Assembly (NCBI GenBank): GCA_902806565.1
Contig: CADCXA010000024.1
Coordinates: 1,116,001 to 1,180,000, forward strand
DNA length: 64,000 nt
From: Hypoxylon rubiginosum
Lineage: Eukaryota; Ascomycota; Sordariomycetes; Xylariales; Hypoxylaceae
Direction: 5' to 3'
Position 1 is the stretch's first letter. Each line of letters opens with the position of its first letter. The notes under the pieces were generated by a model, which did no database searches, was not told where the DNA came from, and saw nothing but the letters and a program-made list of their open reading frames with translations. The position numbers and the translations under genes were made by a program. Below, in pieces: positions 58,410 through 64,000 of this stretch.

Positions 58410-59966
58410 TCGAGGGAATAGCTCAGGCTAGCATGTCTAGGATACCAAAGAGCAGCCTCGGTGCTCTTATAATATTTTCATAGGATAATGTACCTATCTA
58501 GGTAGTCTAGTTAGTATCGCATAGGGTGATATAGGAGAGGCGAATAGATACCCCCTTTTTTTTCTTCTTAATTCGGTGGCAGAGGCTTGTCAAGTCGGTG
58601 TGTGGTGTTGGGGTTCCAGGTATTTTTATCTGCGACCAATTTATGACTACCTATGAGTTATATAATCATTTCGAGAGTAGTTGATAGGTACCTAGGTAAG
58701 TATTTGAATAGGCATTGTGTTGATGAAACAAGTTGGCTAAAGTTGAACTCGCCATTCCTTATACGAAAAAATAAACCCCCCTTTTCTACACAGCTTAGTA
58801 TCTAGCACGACATACGCTTCCTTGCAGCTCCACGAACCATCAGCCGACGGAGTTCCCTCTGGTATCACGGATGAGCAGTATTCCATATTCAACATTATTA
58901 TAAAGAGAGCAGAGCAGTAGGACGGACCCAGGAGCCGAGACGGCAAGTCGCTGGACGGCTACCCCTGAATGATGGTGAATTTCATACAGCTGTATCGGGG
59001 GCCACTTCTTGCAATCTGTACGCTACGATACTCAAAAGCAAAGGGATATAGTAAAGCTCTTAGCGCTTAGTTGCGCGGTCCTAGTCACCTGGACGAAGCT
59101 CAAGTCAGCGTGGGGGACCATGATTTAGGGTACCAAGATGAAGTTGAGCAAATTTGCTGGAATGAAAAGCGGTCTGTTGGAATAGGACGTCCTATGAAAG
59201 GACAGATGCCAGTTAAATCTACATACACGAAGATCTCGGTCTCATTCTCGATAGTTTACGAAATACGTAGTACTCGACTGTTGAATCACATTTTCCATCC
59301 GACGCCGAAGGAATTATAACTGCAAAAACATCTCGATTTGATCTATTTTGTCTAATATTGTTTCCATCAACATTCACCTTCGTACCATATTTAGCCTTCC
59401 TACTTGTTTGGCCCCCGCGCTGCGAGTCGCTGACCATGTCACACGGCAGTATGCACCTGGGGGGTCGCCGGTGGCGTCTGAGCCATACGATTAATAGGTA
59501 ATAATTTACAGGGACTGCCCCTATAGGATATAAGAGGCTGATTGAGAATTGGGCTGCAATACTGCAACCTATTAGAGCGCCACGGCGCTTAAGAAAGAAG
59601 CCTTTACTGAATTAGATACTCCGAAGCTCGGGCATAACTAGGTCGGCATATATCCTTCTTTTGAAGAAGAAAAATAATAAGGGCCTTAGGACCTAAGATA
59701 GTTACTAGTTGAATTGAATAGCTAGTTCCAAGTTCTATATAATAGCCCTTATTACAGACTATGATTTCCGCCTTTCCCCTTTTTTTTCTTTTTTCTCCCG
59801 TTATGCTCCAGGCCGTCCTCGACTTCAAATGCCTAGGTACCTGTACACAAACGCAATGCCTAGGTACTCCTAGTATCAACTACTATTAGGGATAGTTCGC
59901 TGTTCCCTTGTTAGCTTTTTGAACCATTAGGTAAACCCCCTAGACAACATATCCATCCCCCTTCGA
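58410..59966. other. intergenic, no gene recognised
   Basis: About 1.6 kb with several short frames (58737-58946, 59071-59319, 59604-59879) that show no family features. CCTAGGTA-type motifs lie near 58495, 58690 and 59832-59866. Confidence 0.5.
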
Positions 59967-61088
59967 TTACCCCCGAATTATTTCTCTCTCAGAGAGCCGA
60001 GTAAACACACAGGTAGGAGAGAATGCTGGTGCATTATTGGCCAAGTAATTCCACCAGGATGTACCACTCGGGTGCATAAGGGATTCGTTCTCAACTAGCG
60101 CGACCTGCTCCCCGCTGATTTCGGTTCTTCGTCTGGCCTGGGTTGAAATCCACGCGAAAGTGATATCTCCCGCGGCATGGTCGTTCCACTCGTTGGCTTG
60201 GGTAAAACCTATGGTTCTGCACTGTCTCCAGTACCTGGCCACATTATCGGGCAGCAGATGGAAGACACTGTCAATTTGCTCGCTCAACTCGTCTTCAGCG
60301 AAGAAGAGATTAGGAATAATGACCGTGTTGTTCTTGAAGACGCTAGTTTCGAAAGCTGGTTGCCACGTCCTGTTTACTATAGTGAAGGCATCCGCCATCT
60401 CTACGTGTACGGTATCCAATTGGGTAAATCCGGCATGGTTGAGAAGCCATTCGAACGTGTCGCGCGCCTGACGGTAGTTGGTAACTGTCGAATAGGGGAT
60501 CACCATGTTTCGAACGTGTCCGGCAAGTTCTCCTACTGCAATTGCCATTGTTAGAAGCGGACGGCACTACAAAATAGCGGAGCAGGGAAGGGTATAAGAG
60601 AGATTAATGATAACTCACAGCCCAGCTTAAGTCCTGCCCAAAGGAACACGTCAGTCTCGGGTCGAAACCAGGTCAGTCTTCCATTCTCCAGTAGGAACAT
60701 CCTGCCCGTCCTCAGCGCGACATTTCTCGATTGCTCGCATACATGGGCTATCGCGGGCGGCCTTTGGATAACCTGAAGGGGGCCAGACTGTAGGATGTAG
60801 CGAGGCCCATCGTCGTCAGACATGGCATGCTACCAATTTATACCTATGTAAGCCGAAGAGCTTCCCAAATTGCTCGGTAAGACATTTGATCGTCTTCAGA
60901 ATCGAAATGATGAAGATTGAAGGTATCGGGGCAGACTTAATGGAAAGAAAATATGGGTAGAATATAACGGACACTAAGTGTGACTACTTAGATAGACGAC
61001 GAAGATACCATGTTCCCCTATTAGAGTGTATTCCTTAGGTGAGAAGAGGAGAGAGAAAGGGTATGAATGAGTAAGTGTGTGCGTGAGT

Positions 61089-61130
<42 letters not shown>

Positions 61131-61410
61131 GAAAAGAAGAGAGCAGAAGAGAAGAGAAAAAGGAAAGAAAGCAAACCATATAGAGTGGAATTAAAACACA
61201 AGAGGAAGGGGACAGAAGGGGGGGCAACTGGAAATGGGCAGGAGTTGGCGGAGTAAAATAAACATCGGTACTTGCCTCCCATATCATCTGCTTGATCTCA
61301 TACGGCAACGCACGGAACTGGGGGAAACCTGGCTGTCCGGCGGGTAGTTGCCCAGCCGGTAGCTGTTGAATCGAAAATTGGACACTGTCGGTTTCCATCG
61401 TTGAAGCCAT
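59967..61410 (-). CDS. 2EXR-domain protein, multi-exon
   Basis: Exon 1 begins at ATG 61410 and codes MASTMETDSVQFSIQQLPAG ... FPQFRALPYEIKQMIWEA, the start of the 2EXR domain; its donor is probably at about 61271. A later exon (about 60829-60619) gives DDDGPRYILQSGPLQVIQRPPAIAHVCEQSRNVALRTGR, the second half of the domain. The last exon is 60535-59967, joined by a well-supported 83-base intron (GTGAGT ... cttctaac ... CAG) that yields LKLGLGELAGHVRNMVIPYST. The C-terminus ends LSEREIIRG. The first junction is unresolved: with the (GT)18 tract the intron would be about 440 bases, long for this genome, and a middle exon near 60950-60850 may exist. The biochemical role of the 2EXR family is unknown. 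Confidence 0.75.
61091..61126. repeat. (GT)18 microsatellite
   Basis: Perfect dinucleotide run, flanked by A/G-rich low-complexity sequence to about 61170. It lies inside the first intron of the 2EXR gene. Confidence 0.95.
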
Positions 61411-63598
61411 TGAGAATTACGTGAGTTGTACAGCTATAGAGCAAAGGAAGAAGATACTGAACTGAAGAGAGGCAGGAAATGAATTGCGATCAGGTTCAAG
61501 AGTATATATAGGTAATTATGAGAGTCAACTGGAAGAGACAGTAATGAGCTCATTGACGTATTGCCTAACACAAAGTCGACGCTGGTTTCGAGACGGTAAC
61601 ATGCAACCAGCCCAATATACCGGACAAACTAAGCGGAACAGATAATAGGATCTCTCAGGCTTCATGCTACAGCTAAAATCAATGGCTGCGTCCTATCCAA
61701 CTGAATTTACGTCGAACAGACGCGTGTTAACTGCAACGGCAGTTATATGATTCGCGAATGAGCATTGAAGTAGCCTTTTGGACATATATTGTGCTCAACA
61801 AGTCGGTCATCACCACCGCGTCAAGGACGGACGATACGATTTAGGCTCCAATAAGATCTTGTGATTTCCCGCTACATTTTCGCTTATACTTCGGAAAAAT
61901 AGCCATTGAGGCCATCATCCTAACTCTTTCTTGATCCCTAATGACGTGGAAGTCTTCGTGGTCCTTCTTAGCCCGTTCCGGGCCTCGAAAGGCGGAGTAG
62001 GGGGTGCATCTCCTGACGTGTTGGAGTGCAAAAATGTCGACGAAGGTGATACTTTGAGTCTCAAATCAGAGTCTAGATTATCTATTAAGTATTATTGTGA
62101 CTAGGCATTCCGGTCACAGCATTGTTTGTTTTAGGCGGACAAGCTTCTGACGGTACTCGTAGCTAAAGGGTTCAAGAGTGGTAAGTACCTATGTACGTAG
62201 GGAACTAGAGGGAGTACCTAATGAAAAGAAACTTATAACACACTGAACTTAGGGATGTACTCAGAGTTGGGTTTCAAAGATTGCCTAGGTACTCTTGGGA
62301 GTCAAGGGTCATACAACGTCCTTTGTCCTTTAATACACTCACGGAAACTCATGGTCATCCTTGAGCACAGCCGAGAAGCTGAGTATCTGCTCACCTTACT
62401 CACGGCTCTACCTAGGTAGGAGAAAGGGGCTACACGTGATGAGGAGGCGGTGGGTAATGTTAGACGTTGCACAAAACAACTACCGGTAAACGTATCCGCA
62501 ACGAAGAAATGCCATTGGTTAGTAGGGTGGATGAGTAGGCAAACATTATTAAGAAAATCATGGAAACAAGTCATCCAAACGGGGATCCTACGTGCAATCG
62601 AATCGAAATATCAACTATATGATTTGTCGTTTATTACGAGATCTCTTCATTATAATGCCCTACGACTGCCAATGGGGTCTCTGAAGCTCAAAAGGTATTT
62701 ATTTTTATTTAGATAAAAGAGCGGGAATACGATTTGATTGGTGAACGTACAGGAGGTAAACCCAAAGGAGAAATATACTCGGCCGACACTGGGCCGGTAC
62801 TAGGCCGGTACTACTTCGTGTCTTAACCCCTGCTATTTCCGGGGAACGGAGAAGTGGCAGAGCACCCCTATTGCTTAGGTTAGGTACCCATTGACATGTC
62901 TCTTCCAGTGTTCCAATGCGCGATAAGCTCTCGAATTCAGCCTATGCCCAGCACTTGACTATAGATTCTTCGCAAGTTCGTTCATACAGATACTCTGACC
63001 CTTATTAATGGAAGAGATTTCGATCGAGGTTCAGCTAGCGGGCGGGCAACAGGCAGGTTAGCTGGTTAGATATACTTACCTAACGTAGTACAGAGAGGTA
63101 GTACAGAGAGCTAGAGACCTGGAACAGCAGGGTTCAAGAATCCTACCATGCAAGTTCGCGATTCCCAGTTACCTGATGGAGCTTAGATCGCCCAGGCCGC
63201 CCTACCACTGGTCTACTGGATCATGCGAGGTACGGCCGGTTGATTTTTAAATTTAACATCACGAAGAGCTACAGGTGCACGGCCCCTTGCGGCCCCTTGC
63301 GGCCCTGGCCTGGGCCTGTTCAGCTAAAATTCCGGCCGTCGGTGGACGAGAGACGATGGCAGATGCAGGGGTTGCAGAAAATGCGAGCGAGGTGGCAGGG
63401 CACTTCGGTTCTCTACTCCTTCTGTCCTTCTAGCCGCAGTCAGCCCTCGCTCTAACTTACCTTCCAATCCCCTGATCCAATGGAGTGTGAGAGTGTTGAC
63501 ATCCTCCTGAAAGGTATCGCTAGTAAATGTTGCCTGTATAACGTGGTCGCCCTGCCCTTTCTCATGCATTGAGCGCATTTTTCTGTTCTGCTGCAGCA
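61411..63598. other. intergenic, no gene recognised
   Basis: About 2.2 kb without supported genes. Holds a CCTAGGTAGG motif near 62410, a doubled tacagagag unit near 63090-63110 and a direct repeat of cggccccttg at about 63280-63300. The last part is the promoter of the partial gene at the right edge. Confidence 0.5.
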
Positions 63599-64000
63599 AT
63601 GCAGGACCGCTACCAAGATGCGCTATTCGATAATAACAAGTACCATTTTCCTTCTAGCGCCTTAACGACTCCCAGACAGCCGGGTCTCGAGGTGGCCCCG
63701 GAGCGAGACGAACACGGCACGCCCGGGTTGCAGCCTGTGCCGAACGATGAACAGAAATATGCAGACATCGCGTCGGCAGGATTATACGATGCGACGCCGC
63801 CGTATAGAACATATGGGGCAGCACACGCGGATGAACTCACGTCGCAAGGGATGCAAGCCATCCTTACCGTAGAGCCGCAGCAATTGGCGCGATCACAAGA
63901 ACACCTCCAATCCCAGGAACGGCTCCCGTATCAATGGACCGGACCGAACGCGAATCAATACGACGGGCAATCGTTTCAGACTCTACCATCACCGCAGACT
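63599..64000 (+). CDS. partial gene at right edge, disordered N-terminus (product unknown)
   Basis: Open from ATG 63599 to the end of the window, 134 codons without a stop. Begins MQDRYQDALFDNNKYHFPSS and continues with GLEVAPERDEHGTPGLQPVPND, YADIASAGLYDATPPYRTYG and a Gln/Tyr-rich stretch. This is the style of the cytosolic N-terminal tail seen in many fungal single-pass wall or plasma-membrane proteins (GLEV motifs, Pro, Gln and Tyr rich), but no domain is reached. The long open frame and absence of a stop favour a real gene; an upstream exon cannot be excluded. Confidence 0.6.
   Translation, partial: MQDRYQDALFDNNKYHFPSSALTTPRQPGLEVAPERDEHGTPGLQPVPNDEQKYADIASAGLYDATPPYRTYGAAHADELTSQGMQAILTVEPQQLARSQEHLQSQERLPYQWTGPNANQYDGQSFQTLPSPQT

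Noticed and set aside
63045..63150. tRNA-like boxes (tagctggttag and ggttcaagaatcc)
   Set aside because: The spacing is too long and the T-loop would be 10 bases; no acceptor stem or anticodon arm can be folded.
1..64000. CRISPR arrays, operons, rRNA genes
   Set aside because: None seen; the sequence is eukaryotic with introns and no regularly spaced identical repeats.

Overview
The window looks like nuclear DNA of a filamentous ascomycete (Pezizomycotina, probably Sordariomycetes or a relative; no closer call is possible from sequence alone). The reasons are short introns of 50-60 bases with GTRNGT donors, CTAAC-type branch points and YAG acceptors; fungal-restricted families (HET domain, GLEYA, 2EXR, SesB-like hydrolase); and two large blocks reduced almost entirely to A and T, the signature of repeat-induced point mutation (RIP). 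Ordinary gene-bearing DNA alternates with these two blocks.

Left arm (1-12,254). At 936-4,753 there are three neighbouring genes that all carry runs of a nine-residue repeat, G-x-x-N-x-x-x-Q-x. One is an intact five-exon SesB-like alpha/beta hydrolase with five repeats near its C-terminus; one is a small tail-anchored membrane protein with three; one is a small soluble protein with nine. The spacing Q-x-G-x2-N-x3-Q is the curli (CsgA) amyloid repeat spacing, and a SesB hydrolase fused to a C-terminal prion-like motif is the layout of the fungal sigma amyloid cell-death system. This is the best candidate for a new system in the window. It is followed by an intact secreted GH2 exo-beta-D-glucosaminidase (6,349-9,056), a 2EXR-domain gene and a cytochrome P450 pseudogene.

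AT-rich block 1 (12,411-26,867) resolves into two copies, in the same orientation, of one LTR retrotransposon family (about 6.9 kb, LTRs of 323 bp, 5-bp target duplications). Block 2 (40,429-53,077) is a third copy in inverted orientation, whose right-hand LTR was split by a second LTR retrotransposon (47,069-52,802; 182-bp LTRs, duplication ATTAT). All are heavily mutated and hold no usable reading frames.

The middle (26,868-40,428) is a gene graveyard mixed with live genes. Three short-chain dehydrogenase (SDR) genes are each broken, and two P450 fragments lie among them. Apparently intact here are a two-exon protein with PPxY motifs, a Cys/His-rich protein, a secreted GLEYA-domain protein and a small Cys-rich protein; a relative of the last has an in-frame stop. 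Several of the stops fit C-to-T changes at CpA, so RIP spreading out of the elements is a reasonable explanation.

The right arm (53,078-64,000) holds an intact intronless HET-domain gene, a GNAT acetyltransferase, a Ser/Tyr-rich low-complexity protein, a second 2EXR gene with a (GT)18 microsatellite in an intron, and the start of a gene that runs off the window. With a SesB/amyloid cluster and a HET gene, the window carries two independent elements of non-self recognition or regulated cell death.
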